Position numbers and translations under genes: made by a program
Part shown: piece after piece, positions 16,651 through 25,539 of the stretch
How positions within the stretch are numbered: position 1 is the stretch's first letter
How the letters are laid out: the number at the start of each line of letters is the position of its first letter
Notes under the pieces: model-generated
Told to the model about the DNA's origin: nothing
The model's input: the letters and a program-made list of their open reading frames with translations, nothing else
The model's database searches: none
Virus record (IMG/VR): IMGVR_UViG_3300007960_000070
Location: 1 to 36,498 of that record
Source of the DNA: a virus
Direction: 5' to 3' (one strand)
Length of the DNA stretch: 36,498 bases

Positions 16651-17987
16651 ACATCTAATAAAAATTGACCAATATTTGGGAATTGTGGAAGTGGTGCAGG
16701 TATTCTTTGTATAGGATATGATTTCCTAACTTCTTCTGATATAAGTTTAGTATTAGAATTTTTATTTATTTTTGTATTATTCATAGTTTCGGCAGTTTGT
16801 AAATTTGTATCTACTTCTTGCACATTTGGTTTTTGTGAATTTTCTTCTTTTAATATTTCAATTTCATGATATGTTTCTAAAACTTTTTCATGTAAGTTAT
16901 TTATAATTTCTTTAACTTCTATTATTTCTGTATTTTCTTTATTCATAAATTTAGTAGTTAATGAATTTATTATAGTTTCATCAAAAATGTTAGTATTTTC
17001 ATTTGATGTAAAATCGGCATTTGCAATATATTCATTGGTCTTTTGTATTTCATTATATAAATTAGATATTTCAGAATTTATATTATTAATATTTAAAGTA
17101 CTTAAATATTCATTATACGTTGAACCTTCTAATATAGATTCATTATAAACAGGACCTTCAATATTACTAATATTTACGCCAGATACATTTTCAATATTTT
17201 CAATATTTTGTATATCGGTATTATTAGTATTTTTAAACACTTGAGTTATTTCATTAAATATATTTGATATTTCTTGTGTAATATTTTCAATGGAATTAGA
17301 AGATTCTGTAGTATTCTGTATATTTGTAATAGGTGTATTAACACTTTCAAAATTATCAAAAAATGATTTTTGAATATTTGTAGATTCAATATTATTTATA
17401 ATATCTTGAAAATATGTATTTGATATATTTTCAAAATTTATATTTGCAAATTCTGATTTATTTTCAAAGACCTGTTGTAATTGTGTTGCTAAATCATTTT
17501 TAAAAGATTCAATTATATTTGTATCGGTGTTTGATATTATTTTTTCAAAATATTCTGTTGGTATAAATTCTTTTATTTTTTGAAAAATAGTATTTTCAGT
17601 TTCCAATAATTTTTCAGAAACTGTATTTATAATAATACTATTTCCATCTGAAAATATTAAATCTTTTTTTTCTTTAATAATTTCTATTAAATCTACTATA
17701 TTGATACCTTCAGAAATTTTTTCTATTAAAATAGGGTCTGTTTTAATATATTCTATAATTTTCTGAATTTCAGATTCTGGAATTTGTGCATTATATTCTA
17801 GAATTTTTTCTGGAATTTCATCTACAGATTCAATTTTTAATAATGATAATGATTCTAAATTTGAAATAGTATCTTCTGAAAATATATCACCAAAAGAAAA
17901 TATAGATTCTCCAATTTCTGAAAAATCTATATTTAATGATGGGAAAAGATCTTCTGATTTTAATATTTTTTCTAAATATTCAAACAT
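16647..17987 (-). CDS. Unknown Asn/Glu/Ile-rich, probably elongated protein (446 aa)
   Basis: I do not recognise the family. The protein is strongly acidic and made largely of I, N, E, S and T. Residues about 1-215 look helical (EKILEYNAQIPESEIQKI, NIVDLIEIIKEKKDLI). Residues 215-330 are low-complexity with many NI/NT/EN repeats (IQNIENIENVSGVNISNIEG), and 345-395 form a likely coiled coil (KEIINNLHEKVLETYHEIEILKEEN). The last 25 residues change character to basic and Pro-rich (YPIQRIPAPLPQFPNIGQF), like a docking tail. Its stop codon overlaps that of terL from the other strand. Position one base after the next gene (TAATATG) puts it last in a leftward message. Structural or scaffold-like roles are guesses. 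Confidence 0.7.
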   Translation of the reverse strand: MFEYLEKILKSEDLFPSLNIDFSEIGESIFSFGDIFSEDTISNLESLSLLKIESVDEIPEKILEYNAQIPESEIQKIIEYIKTDPILIEKISEGINIVDLIEIIKEKKDLIFSDGNSIIINTVSEKLLETENTIFQKIKEFIPTEYFEKIISNTDTNIIESFKNDLATQLQQVFENKSEFANINFENISNTYFQDIINNIESTNIQKSFFDNFESVNTPITNIQNTTESSNSIENITQEISNIFNEITQVFKNTNNTDIQNIENIENVSGVNISNIEGPVYNESILEGSTYNEYLSTLNINNINSEISNLYNEIQKTNEYIANADFTSNENTNIFDETIINSLTTKFMNKENTEIIEVKEIINNLHEKVLETYHEIEILKEENSQKPNVQEVDTNLQTAETMNNTKINKNSNTKLISEEVRKSYPIQRIPAPLPQFPNIGQFLLDV

Positions 17988-17988
17988 A

Positions 17989-18288
17989 TTAAGATATTAT
18001 TGGTGTTATATTTTCATAGATATTTAAATCTAATTTTTTTGGTAAATTACAAACTTTTACATTTTCAAATTGTATAAGTCTTACGTCGTTTTCGCAGTCT
18101 AAAATTAAAATTTCATTATGTGCTGATTCTGTTATTTTATGTGAAATTACACAACCTAAATATGTCAATCCATCTTTTTTACTTTTTACAGAAACCCATG
18201 TGCCTTTTTCAAATCCTTTATTTTTAAATGATTTGTTATTTTCTTGTATAATATCAATAAATGTTTTAATATATTTTCTTTTTAACAT
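17989..18288 (-). CDS. Unknown small protein, SH3/KOW-like (99 aa)
   Basis: A basic N-terminal helix (MLKRKYIKTFIDIIQEN) is followed by a compact beta segment, FEKGTWVSVKSKKDGLTYLG then CVISHKI and EILILDCENDVRLIQFENV, with the look of a small SH3-like barrel. No specific family recognised. It is separated by 1 base from both neighbours (TAATATG junctions), so translation of the three genes 16647-18856 is probably coupled. Confidence 0.65.
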   Translation of the reverse strand: MLKRKYIKTFIDIIQENNKSFKNKGFEKGTWVSVKSKKDGLTYLGCVISHKITESAHNEILILDCENDVRLIQFENVKVCNLPKKLDLNIYENITPIIS

Positions 18289-18289
18289 A

Positions 18290-18856
18290 TTATCCTAAAT
18301 CTATTTCTACATATACCCATTCATCTGTAGTATATAATTCAATTTTATTTGATGCAATTCCATATTTTGAGACCAATTCACGTTTCATTCTTTGTGATTC
18401 TTTTATATCAATGTATCCTGGTGTTTCTTTACCAACATTTCCATGTTCTCTTGTACTAAAAATTATAATACCATCTTCTTTTTCAATAGACCAATTGCCA
18501 AAATTATCTTTAACATATTTAATAATACTATCGATTAAATGTATTTGATCCTCAAATTTTTGTGATGCCCTTGAGTCTTCTTCTTTTTTAATGTATAACG
18601 ATTTAATATAAGAATCTATAAATGAATAATCCGATGGTATACCTGAATCTTCATCCCATATAACACCTATAGCATATTTATCATTTGGATCGGATTCTCT
18701 ACCACCTGTAATTTCCTTAAGCGTTCCAAATTCTAAAACTCTGTCATACGTTCTATTTTTACCATTTTCAAATTTTTTATTATATGATACTTTATTATGA
18801 GAATAAATTATTATATCCTCAGTATTGAATGATTCAAAAAGTGTAAAGTTTTTCAT
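18290..18856 (-). CDS. Unknown protein with putative capsid-targeting leader (188 aa)
   Basis: The N-terminus MKNFTLFESFN is close to the T4 capsid-targeting form and ends in the gp21-type cleavage pattern LFE (residues 6-8). The body is a folded alpha/beta protein with TGGRESDPNDKYAIGVIWDED, a charged helix at about 95-125, and WSIEKEDGIIIFSTREHG; no enzyme motif is evident. A leader of this type suggests packaging in the head and delivery with the DNA. It lies 17 bases after the large fibre gene. Function not recognised. Confidence 0.65.
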   Translation of the reverse strand: MKNFTLFESFNTEDIIIYSHNKVSYNKKFENGKNRTYDRVLEFGTLKEITGGRESDPNDKYAIGVIWDEDSGIPSDYSFIDSYIKSLYIKKEEDSRASQKFEDQIHLIDSIIKYVKDNFGNWSIEKEDGIIIFSTREHGNVGKETPGYIDIKESQRMKRELVSKYGIASNKIELYTTDEWVYVEIDLG

Positions 18857-18873
18857 ATTATTTTCTTATTATT

Positions 18874-21780
18874 TTAACAAATTTCTGGATACAATAAAGT
18901 AACATTTCCAAACGTTTGGCCTCCTGTATATCTAACACGAACTGTTAAATTACCAGTTCTTGTAGTAGGTCCAAACGATATTTTTCTAATAGTTGCATTT
19001 GGAATTCCACCAGAATAATAAGTCAAATCTAATGCAGGATCTCCGTAATCAACAGGTTTAAATCCATTTGCAGGGTATGCTTCATTTGCATCAACCCAAT
19101 CTGTTCCAATTGAAGGCGTATCATTATTTCTAACTCTTGCTTGTATGTCAAAGTTAGATGTCATTGTAGTACCATTTAAGAAATCTGAAAATACTGTACC
19201 ATTTGTACCATTTAATTGAACAACAACGTAGCTTTCACCTTCAATATAACCTAAGTTAAATTCATTCCAAGACGAGTCTGAAACTTCAGGTATTACATTT
19301 GATTTTACTACGTCTTTAAATGATATTGTTCGGTCTATTGTACCTATTCTAACAAACACATTTCCAGTTCTTTCTACAGTCCCAAAAGTTGCTCTCCTAT
19401 AATTTGGATTTTCTTCCATCCATGATAAATCAAGCGCTGCGTCACCATTATCTACTGGATTTGCAATATTCGCAAAATTATATGACTTATTAATATCCAA
19501 CCAACCAGTAGATTGGTCAACATTTGAATTATTATTTACTTTAATATACATTTTTAAATTAGATGTAACAGTAACACCGTCTAATAAATCATATCCGATA
19601 CCTGCTGTATTTCTAATTTCTACATTATAAAATTTCTCTGCGTCAACTTCACCAATATAAAATGTTGCCCATCTATAAGTTGTTGAATTATTATCATAAT
19701 TTGGATATGGTATTAAGTTTCCTGAAAAATTAATACCAGAATTTACATTTGCATAATTTATTTTAGGATAAAAATATCTATCTCCAAATAATTGAAGTTC
19801 ATCGTTAGACATTATATTTGCTTGACTTTGTGCATCAGTATATGTATTACCCCAATCTACATTTGCAGTACCTGTCGGATATAATCCAATGCCAGAATAT
19901 AATCTAACGTTTGCCTCTGTTGTAAATGAATCCACTGGAAATTCTTGCGCTTCAGTTATTAATGAAAAAGATTCATTTAATGCATTATATCCAGTTATTT
20001 CAAATTGTGGTGATGAATCTATTATATTTGCTGCAACATTTGCTGCAACATTTCTTAATTGAATAATTGGACCATCTGATGTCGGTGTTGCCGGTAGTGT
20101 AAACGGTGGTCGATTAGATACACTTAAAATTTCAGTATTAGCAAAATTAATAAATTTATCACTTTTCATTATTTCAGAACTAATAGAAGCAATATTTGTA
20201 TTATTATAAAAATATCTAACAGCATCTTTTAAATCAAAATCAAAAAATATTGTATCGTTCTCTTTTAATACAGGTACACCTGATAAATATTTCATACTTG
20301 TATAAACATTCGCAATATAATTTTGGGCGTTTGCGATATTTGGAGTTCTATTATTTTCAACATAAAATACAATTTCACTATTTGCAGTTGATGATAAGTG
20401 TGTAAAATTAAATCTATATGAATTTGCAGATGGTGTTAAATTAGATAATGTAACAGCATTTGCATATATTGAATTATAAAATCCTTTATAACCTGATGTT
20501 GTTCCATAATGATCGTCTCGCTTTACTGTAAAAGTATATACATTTGAAATATCGTTGACCTGTATCACGTTTGGTTTAATATTTGGTACTGTGGATAGGT
20601 CAATTGCATTTGTGGTGTATGACGTATCCGGTGTATATAAATATGATTTCAAAGTTCCAGAATTATATGGAATAAATCTTTCTGATGATTCTACTTCAGC
20701 ATTTGCACTATCTGATATAATATATGTTGCAACATTTCCATAACCTAAATTTGAAATACCACCACTTGAATTTGGTGTAAGTAAAGTCATAGATACTTGT
20801 GATATATTATTTGGCTTTTTCGGTGCAAAAGAATTTATAAATTTTGATATATCAAAAAATGCGTCCAGTAATCTAGTATTTGCACTCCACTCTTCAAAAT
20901 AAGCATTTATCCATGCTCCATCAGTTGGGTCTGATCCGACATGTGAAAATACAGCGATATTTGAATTTGTCATGCCACCGATAGAAGTAAGTGCATTTAT
21001 ATTAATATCATTATAAATTGAAGTTGAATTTGAAATATAAGTATATGCAACTTTATATAAATTATTATCAAATACTAAAAGTTGGTCTTTTAAATATAAA
21101 GTATTAGTAGACCATCTAAAAACTTTAGATTTTAAGTCTTCGGCAAATTGTTCAGGTGATATATTAAGAGGTGCTTGACCTTCATAAAAATCAGTAATTG
21201 GTAATGGTCTTAAAACATCTTGTAATGTTGCATTTGGAACTACTAAAACAAAACCTAAAAATACATAACCATTATCAATTGATGGAACTGGTATGTCTGA
21301 CCTAGATATTCCTTTAAATACTTTAAAATCTACACCATAAAAATTATCAGAAGAATCAATAGATGTTAAGTCACCTTTAACTGCTATAGCATCAAGTCTT
21401 GACCAATTTCCAACATTAGAATCTATTGTTATACTTGAATCATCTACATCTACTGCCGAATTATATTTATATGTTCTACCTTTAATTCTAACTTTCCCAG
21501 CAGATACATTTATTTCTGTAATAGATACACCAGAGGTACTTAAAGTCAATCCAGATAAAATTCCGTCTTGTCTACCAAATGCAACAGGTTGCGTATTATC
21601 TTGTGTAAATATTTCACCTTCTGTAATATTTAAACCTAGTTCTGCATTATAAATTGTATTATCTGTCCAAAGTGATGCATCGTCAACGTGATTTGTTCCA
21701 ACTGGTGGAATATCAGGTCTAGCATTACTTAAAATTTTTTCAGTTCTTCTAACTAAATTTTTGGTAAGTTTCTTTGCCAT
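18874..21780 (-). CDS. Large tail fibre / baseplate-type structural protein with tandem C-terminal repeats
   Basis: A 968-residue virion protein. The N-terminus (about 1-130) has NARPDIPPVGTNHVDD, LNITEGEIFTQDN and INVSAGKVRIKGRTYKY, a layout seen in T4-like baseplate and fibre proteins where it attaches to the baseplate. The centre is beta-rich and Asn/Ser/Thr-rich. The C-terminus has two homologous domains of about 115 residues: 705-820 and 841-955, matched by GWLDINKSY / DWVDANEAY, PVDNGDAALDL / PVDYGDPALDL and ERTGNVFVRI / TRTGNLTVRV. Such repeats usually bind receptors or trimerise. A late-promoter-like motif identical to the neck-gene copy lies 25-36 bases upstream. Exact T4 counterpart is not assigned. 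Confidence 0.8.
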   Translation of the reverse strand: MAKKLTKNLVRRTEKILSNARPDIPPVGTNHVDDASLWTDNTIYNAELGLNITEGEIFTQDNTQPVAFGRQDGILSGLTLSTSGVSITEINVSAGKVRIKGRTYKYNSAVDVDDSSITIDSNVGNWSRLDAIAVKGDLTSIDSSDNFYGVDFKVFKGISRSDIPVPSIDNGYVFLGFVLVVPNATLQDVLRPLPITDFYEGQAPLNISPEQFAEDLKSKVFRWSTNTLYLKDQLLVFDNNLYKVAYTYISNSTSIYNDININALTSIGGMTNSNIAVFSHVGSDPTDGAWINAYFEEWSANTRLLDAFFDISKFINSFAPKKPNNISQVSMTLLTPNSSGGISNLGYGNVATYIISDSANAEVESSERFIPYNSGTLKSYLYTPDTSYTTNAIDLSTVPNIKPNVIQVNDISNVYTFTVKRDDHYGTTSGYKGFYNSIYANAVTLSNLTPSANSYRFNFTHLSSTANSEIVFYVENNRTPNIANAQNYIANVYTSMKYLSGVPVLKENDTIFFDFDLKDAVRYFYNNTNIASISSEIMKSDKFINFANTEILSVSNRPPFTLPATPTSDGPIIQLRNVAANVAANIIDSSPQFEITGYNALNESFSLITEAQEFPVDSFTTEANVRLYSGIGLYPTGTANVDWGNTYTDAQSQANIMSNDELQLFGDRYFYPKINYANVNSGINFSGNLIPYPNYDNNSTTYRWATFYIGEVDAEKFYNVEIRNTAGIGYDLLDGVTVTSNLKMYIKVNNNSNVDQSTGWLDINKSYNFANIANPVDNGDAALDLSWMEENPNYRRATFGTVERTGNVFVRIGTIDRTISFKDVVKSNVIPEVSDSSWNEFNLGYIEGESYVVVQLNGTNGTVFSDFLNGTTMTSNFDIQARVRNNDTPSIGTDWVDANEAYPANGFKPVDYGDPALDLTYYSGGIPNATIRKISFGPTTRTGNLTVRVRYTGGQTFGNVTLLYPEIC

Positions 21781-21804
21781 TTGAAAAATTATTTCCGATT
21801 TATT

Positions 21805-21816
21805 CTTTATATATTT
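21805..21816 (-). promoter_or_regulatory. Late-promoter-like motif for fibre gene
   Basis: Minus strand reads AAATATATAAAG, 25-36 bases upstream of the ATG at 21780, identical to the copy at 7370-7381. Confidence 0.6.
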
Positions 21817-21820
21817 GAAA

Positions 21821-22741
21821 TTAGTTTAGAGATTTTTCAACACCTTTAACTTCTTTAGGCATTTTCATTCTTAATCTATCTTCAATTATAATTTTAAAAT
21901 TCTTAATTATATCTTTAAGAACTTTATTATGTTTAAAATTTTTAGAAGATACAATTTTCCAAACACTTTCAAAAGTTTTAATACTATCTAAATCGTCAAT
22001 TCCTAATAATATATTGATTATTCTTTTAGGATTATCTGTTATTTTAGTATATGTATTTTGTATTTTTTCATATTTAGGTTTTCTAATACCTTCATTTTGT
22101 TCGATCACTGTCCATAATCCTGCATTTTTAACCATTCTATATCTTGTATAACTTTGAATATCATCTTTTGTAAAATATCTTTGGTCTATGTCATATTTTA
22201 CTTTATTAAAATGCACAGACTTTGCAACGGCTTCTATTAAAGCATTTCTATAAAGACCTTTATAATTTGATTCAGTTGGTCTAGGTGCATGATATATAAA
22301 AGTACCCCAGTTTAAATTAGTAACTGGTATTATATCAACTTGTATGTATCTACCTTTTCTTATTCTTAATCTTGCAGAAATAACACCGATGATTGAAAAT
22401 ACTCTAGATCTTATTTTAAGTTTTTTTAATCTATTTTGAATATTTTGTAATACTTTATCAATATCTTTAGGATGTGTTAAATTTATTGAAGAAAATGCGT
22501 CCATTTTAACTATAACATCTATATCATTAATTTTAGTAACACCTTTTTTTCCATTAAAACTTCCAACAATTGCCCATTGGTTTGAATTTAAACCAAGTTG
22601 TTGTTCTAATAATTCAATAACTTCATCTTTAATTTCATTAGAATTTTTAGCTGTAAAATTACTTAAATCTTTGAAAGCTCTACCGCCTTCAAAGATTTTT
22701 TCGTTTTCTTTAAATTTATTATATTCTTCAAATAATAACAT
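21821..22741 (-). CDS. Nucleotidyltransferase-fold protein with putative capsid-targeting leader
   Basis: A 306-residue protein with the pol-beta/MNT-type nucleotidyltransferase signature: G60-S61 in WAIVGSFNGKKG, the paired acids D73 and D75 in KINDIDVIV, and a third acid D136 in RYIQVDIIPV. All three metal-binding acids are present, so transfer of a nucleotide to a protein, RNA or small molecule is plausible. The N-terminus MLLFEEYNKFKENEKIFEGGRAF matches the LFE leader pattern at residues 3-5. The C-terminal half is basic and helical (DDIQSYTRYRMVKNAG, IKNFKIIIEDRLRMKM) and could bind nucleic acid or the target. Its ATG overlaps the stop of the upstream gene by 1 base. The substrate is unknown; a toxin-like or tRNA-modifying effector is one possibility. 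Confidence 0.7.
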   Translation of the reverse strand: MLLFEEYNKFKENEKIFEGGRAFKDLSNFTAKNSNEIKDEVIELLEQQLGLNSNQWAIVGSFNGKKGVTKINDIDVIVKMDAFSSINLTHPKDIDKVLQNIQNRLKKLKIRSRVFSIIGVISARLRIRKGRYIQVDIIPVTNLNWGTFIYHAPRPTESNYKGLYRNALIEAVAKSVHFNKVKYDIDQRYFTKDDIQSYTRYRMVKNAGLWTVIEQNEGIRKPKYEKIQNTYTKITDNPKRIINILLGIDDLDSIKTFESVWKIVSSKNFKHNKVLKDIIKNFKIIIEDRLRMKMPKEVKGVEKSLN

Positions 22742-23136
22742 TATTTAACCTCTGTTCCTGATATACCTTTTACTGATACATCTAAAGGTTTAATTGTTAA
22801 AAGTTTTTTGTCTTTATCAATTAATGTGATTTCAGTCCATTCACCTTTAGAATTTTGTTTCCCAGATACAAATGTTCCAGTAATTTCTTCAAATGTTTTT
22901 GCATTTGTTAATTGCAGAACATCACCTTTTTTAATTGGAACTTGTAAACGTGGACCTACATTCATTTTAGGTTCTACTTGATTTCTAGTAGTATTCATAC
23001 CTAAAAGTTTAACGGTAAATGATGCATTTCCAAATGCATGCATCCACATACCACCTAACATAGGATGTAGATAACCTTGACTTGCATTTATTTCATTTAA
23101 TTGTTTAAATTCCTTAAATTTTTTAATCTGTGTCAT
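22741..23136 (-). CDS. Unknown small beta protein with putative capsid-targeting leader (131 aa)
   Basis: The leader MTQIKKFKEFKQLNE is basic with aromatic residues and ends in LNE (13-15), an [LI]xE cleavage pattern. After it comes INASQGYLHPMLGGMWMHAFG and a beta-rich body with IKKGDVLQLTNAKTFEEITGTF and WTEITLIDKDKKLLTIKPLDV, like a small SH3- or OB-type barrel. No family recognised. It is coupled to the nucleotidyltransferase gene by a TAATG overlap, and a late-promoter-like motif lies 21-31 bases upstream, consistent with a late virion protein. Confidence 0.65.
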   Translation of the reverse strand: MTQIKKFKEFKQLNEINASQGYLHPMLGGMWMHAFGNASFTVKLLGMNTTRNQVEPKMNVGPRLQVPIKKGDVLQLTNAKTFEEITGTFVSGKQNSKGEWTEITLIDKDKKLLTIKPLDVSVKGISGTEVK

Positions 23137-23153
23137 TAATATAGATTTCTTTA

Positions 23154-24866
23154 TTATCTATATATTTTGATTCTCCGAGTTATAAACTCAGGTAATATAG
23201 GTCGGCCTGATATTTTAGTTTTTAATATATTATAAAAACCTTTATCTAAAATATATGTTTCACAATAATCATCTTTACTTCTAATAGATCTTCCAATGCC
23301 TTGAACAAAATTTATACAAGTTTCCCACAAATACCAATTTTTATCTTTTTCAAATCTTTTATTAACATATGAATCACCTAAATTAAGATATGGTATTTTC
23401 ATAAATATTTGGCATCTAGACATATCATCTTTCATATCAAGACCTTCCAATATTGATGGTCCCGCTATGAAAAAATTCTTTTTACGTCTTAACTCTAAAA
23501 TAAGCGCATTTTTTTCAAGTGTGTTTTTATAAAATCTAATTTTTTTATTACTTTTAGTATGTGTTTTAAGTAAATCTGAATTAGTCGAAGAACCTGTATG
23601 AATTATTCCTGATGCATGTTGACTTACAATTTCATCAATTTTTTCGACTTGCATTTTTATAGTTTCATTTTTTTTATTATACGACATATCATAATTTGGA
23701 TAAAATATAATAGGCGAATTTTGATAATTAAAAGTACTAGGTATTTCTATAATTTTTGTATTTTTTATACCTAAATGTTCTACAAAAAAGTTATGATTTA
23801 AAAATGTTGCTGAAAGAAATATACCAAAATCATATAATTTATGGAATACTTTTTTCATCATATATGAAGGTTCAAGACAATATAATTCTATATTATTATT
23901 TGAGTATTGTTTATGTAATAAACCTTCTGGGTCATTTTTAACTACATTAATATAATCTTTAATTTTTATATAATTATCATTTATAGATTTAAACATTTTT
24001 AATAAATAAATATTTTGATCTGGTATCTTCATATCTTTATTTGAAATTTCTTCATTTTCATTTAATAATATTGGATAACCTATTATTAATTTTTCTAATA
24101 ATTGTTCTAAATATTTTAAAGATATTAATATATCTTTTGCAGGCATATCTTTTTTTAAGTTATTGAAAATTTTTTGAATTTTATTAAATAATATATTTGG
24201 ATCTTCATTAGAAATTTTATTTAATCTATTATAATCAATAATAGGTTGTACATTTGTAATCATTTTTTCATTAATCTTTGGGGAAAAATGATTAGAAACT
24301 ATATTAACAACATTATGCGCTTCGTCAAAAAATACAAAATTTCTTTTTTCAAATAATGGATTAGTTTGATTTGGCGTAACATAATGTTGTTGCATTAGCC
24401 AATAATTATAATTTAATATTGAAGTTGAAGCTATACCTGCAGCATCTCTACGACTATAATAGGAACAATCTTGATAACATGGTAATGCCCTTCTTTTATT
24501 TCCTGTTATATTTTTAAGAGTACAATCACTAGTACTCATTTTATTATAATTTATATCACACGTATAATTATCTAATCCTTTAACAGAAACATATGGAAAA
24601 TTAAAACTTTTTATGTCATCTTCATATTGGTCCTGTAACGTCGTATCTGAAGTTAAAATATAACCATTTTTATTAAATGACTCATTTAATATTCTAGCCG
24701 CAAACATAGATATTATAGATTTACCAGATCCTGTTGGTGCATCAATTATAATATTAGATTTTGGATTTTGAATATATGATTCAATAATATGCGTTATTGT
24801 TTCCCTTTGAAATTGTCTAAATTCAAAATTTGGAAACAGTCTATCTATTTCTTTTTGTATATCCAT
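23154..24866 (-). CDS. XPD/DinG-type iron-sulfur DNA helicase
   Basis: A 570-residue superfamily 2 helicase of the Rad3/XPD/DinG group, which unwinds DNA 5' to 3' and resolves bubbles, flaps or R-loops. Motif I is APTGSGKS (43-50) and motif II is DEAH (181-184). Four cysteines at 103, 115, 130 and 134 lie between motifs I and II, as needed for the 4Fe-4S cluster of this group. Motif VI near residue 530 reads QGIGRSIRS. A Q-like motif FRQFQRE is at 16-22. It is shorter than bacterial DinG and carries no exonuclease domain. It lies 40 bases after the caspase-like gene. Together with UvsW it gives the phage two repair-type helicases. Confidence 0.88.
   Translation of the reverse strand: MDIQKEIDRLFPNFEFRQFQRETITHIIESYIQNPKSNIIIDAPTGSGKSIISMFAARILNESFNKNGYILTSDTTLQDQYEDDIKSFNFPYVSVKGLDNYTCDINYNKMSTSDCTLKNITGNKRRALPCYQDCSYYSRRDAAGIASTSILNYNYWLMQQHYVTPNQTNPLFEKRNFVFFDEAHNVVNIVSNHFSPKINEKMITNVQPIIDYNRLNKISNEDPNILFNKIQKIFNNLKKDMPAKDILISLKYLEQLLEKLIIGYPILLNENEEISNKDMKIPDQNIYLLKMFKSINDNYIKIKDYINVVKNDPEGLLHKQYSNNNIELYCLEPSYMMKKVFHKLYDFGIFLSATFLNHNFFVEHLGIKNTKIIEIPSTFNYQNSPIIFYPNYDMSYNKKNETIKMQVEKIDEIVSQHASGIIHTGSSTNSDLLKTHTKSNKKIRFYKNTLEKNALILELRRKKNFFIAGPSILEGLDMKDDMSRCQIFMKIPYLNLGDSYVNKRFEKDKNWYLWETCINFVQGIGRSIRSKDDYCETYILDKGFYNILKTKISGRPILPEFITRRIKIYR
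23157..23167 (-). promoter_or_regulatory. Late-promoter-like motif inside the helicase gene end
   Basis: Minus strand reads AAATATATAGA, 21-31 bases upstream of the ATG at 23136. The 9 following bases (TAATAAAGA) match those after the copy at 2561-2571 almost exactly. It overlaps the last codons and stop region of the helicase gene. Confidence 0.5.
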
Positions 24867-24873
24867 ATTATAT

Positions 24874-24895
24874 TTTAGTAAATAAAATTACTAAA
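24874..24895. repeat. 8-bp inverted repeat upstream of the helicase gene
   Basis: TTTAGTAA (24874-24881) pairs exactly with TTACTAAA (24888-24895) over a 6-base loop. On the plus strand it is followed by GTTTTATTTTTTT, which looks like a terminator, yet no plus-strand gene is nearby. On the minus strand it lies between the caspase-like gene and the helicase ATG at 24866. Role uncertain. Confidence 0.4.
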
Positions 24896-24906
24896 GTTTT
24901 ATTTTT

Positions 24907-25521
24907 TTAATCAAAAAGCTCGATTGATTTGCCTTCTTTGATAATACGTTTAAATCTTTGTTGAGGTGGAACACCTGCAACCATTATACCATTTTCAAAA
25001 TAATAAAATCTACTTTTATTATATTCTGCTACCATATTATTTGGAATATTAAATTCTTCATATACTTTATCTCTTATTTCGCGTGTAGGTAAATCAATAT
25101 ATTTTCCTACAAGTCTTGCAAATTCATGATTTTGAAATTCAATTTCATCTCTATCAAAATCTTCAATTTTACAATATAATGCTTCACCAAATTCTGAAAT
25201 AAACATTCCTGTAGAAAATCCAGACAATCCATGTCTTCTTACATATTGATCAGCATTACACCAAATATAAATTACATTATCTTTTTTCATTTTAATTGAG
25301 GATATTACTAATTGACTATTAAATACTGTCAAATATCCAATTAATCCTGTAGGTAAACCATGACCCAAAAATATTAATCTATCATGTGAGTCGATTAACT
25401 TAGCTAAAGCAAATGCGCTCTTTTCAGCAACATTTAAAATGGTAACATCTTTTATACCAGCATATATTGGTTTTAAAAAATCTGTGGTTTTATCTTCTAA
25501 ATGCAATACTAATGTTTTCAT
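24907..25521 (-). CDS. Caspase-like (clan CD) peptidase-fold protein, tentative
   Basis: A 204-residue alpha/beta protein. A hydrophobic strand ends in a His-Gly pair (DRLIFLGHG, H54-G55), and the next strand ends in a Cys (NVIYIWCNAD, C88). This order, strand-H-G then strand-x-C-x-A, is that of caspase-like peptidases (CHAT, gingipain, metacaspase), where His and Cys form the dyad. The following segment GLSGFSTGMFISEFGEA is well-formed and looks conserved. It is shorter than most CHAT domains. It could be a peptidase, a regulatory pseudo-enzyme, or an unrelated Rossmann-like protein. It sits between the unknown 25540-25857 gene and the helicase. Confidence 0.55.
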   Translation of the reverse strand: MKTLVLHLEDKTTDFLKPIYAGIKDVTILNVAEKSAFALAKLIDSHDRLIFLGHGLPTGLIGYLTVFNSQLVISSIKMKKDNVIYIWCNADQYVRRHGLSGFSTGMFISEFGEALYCKIEDFDRDEIEFQNHEFARLVGKYIDLPTREIRDKVYEEFNIPNNMVAEYNKSRFYYFENGIMVAGVPPQQRFKRIIKEGKSIELFD

Positions 25522-25539
25522 TTCTTCAATTCCTATTTA

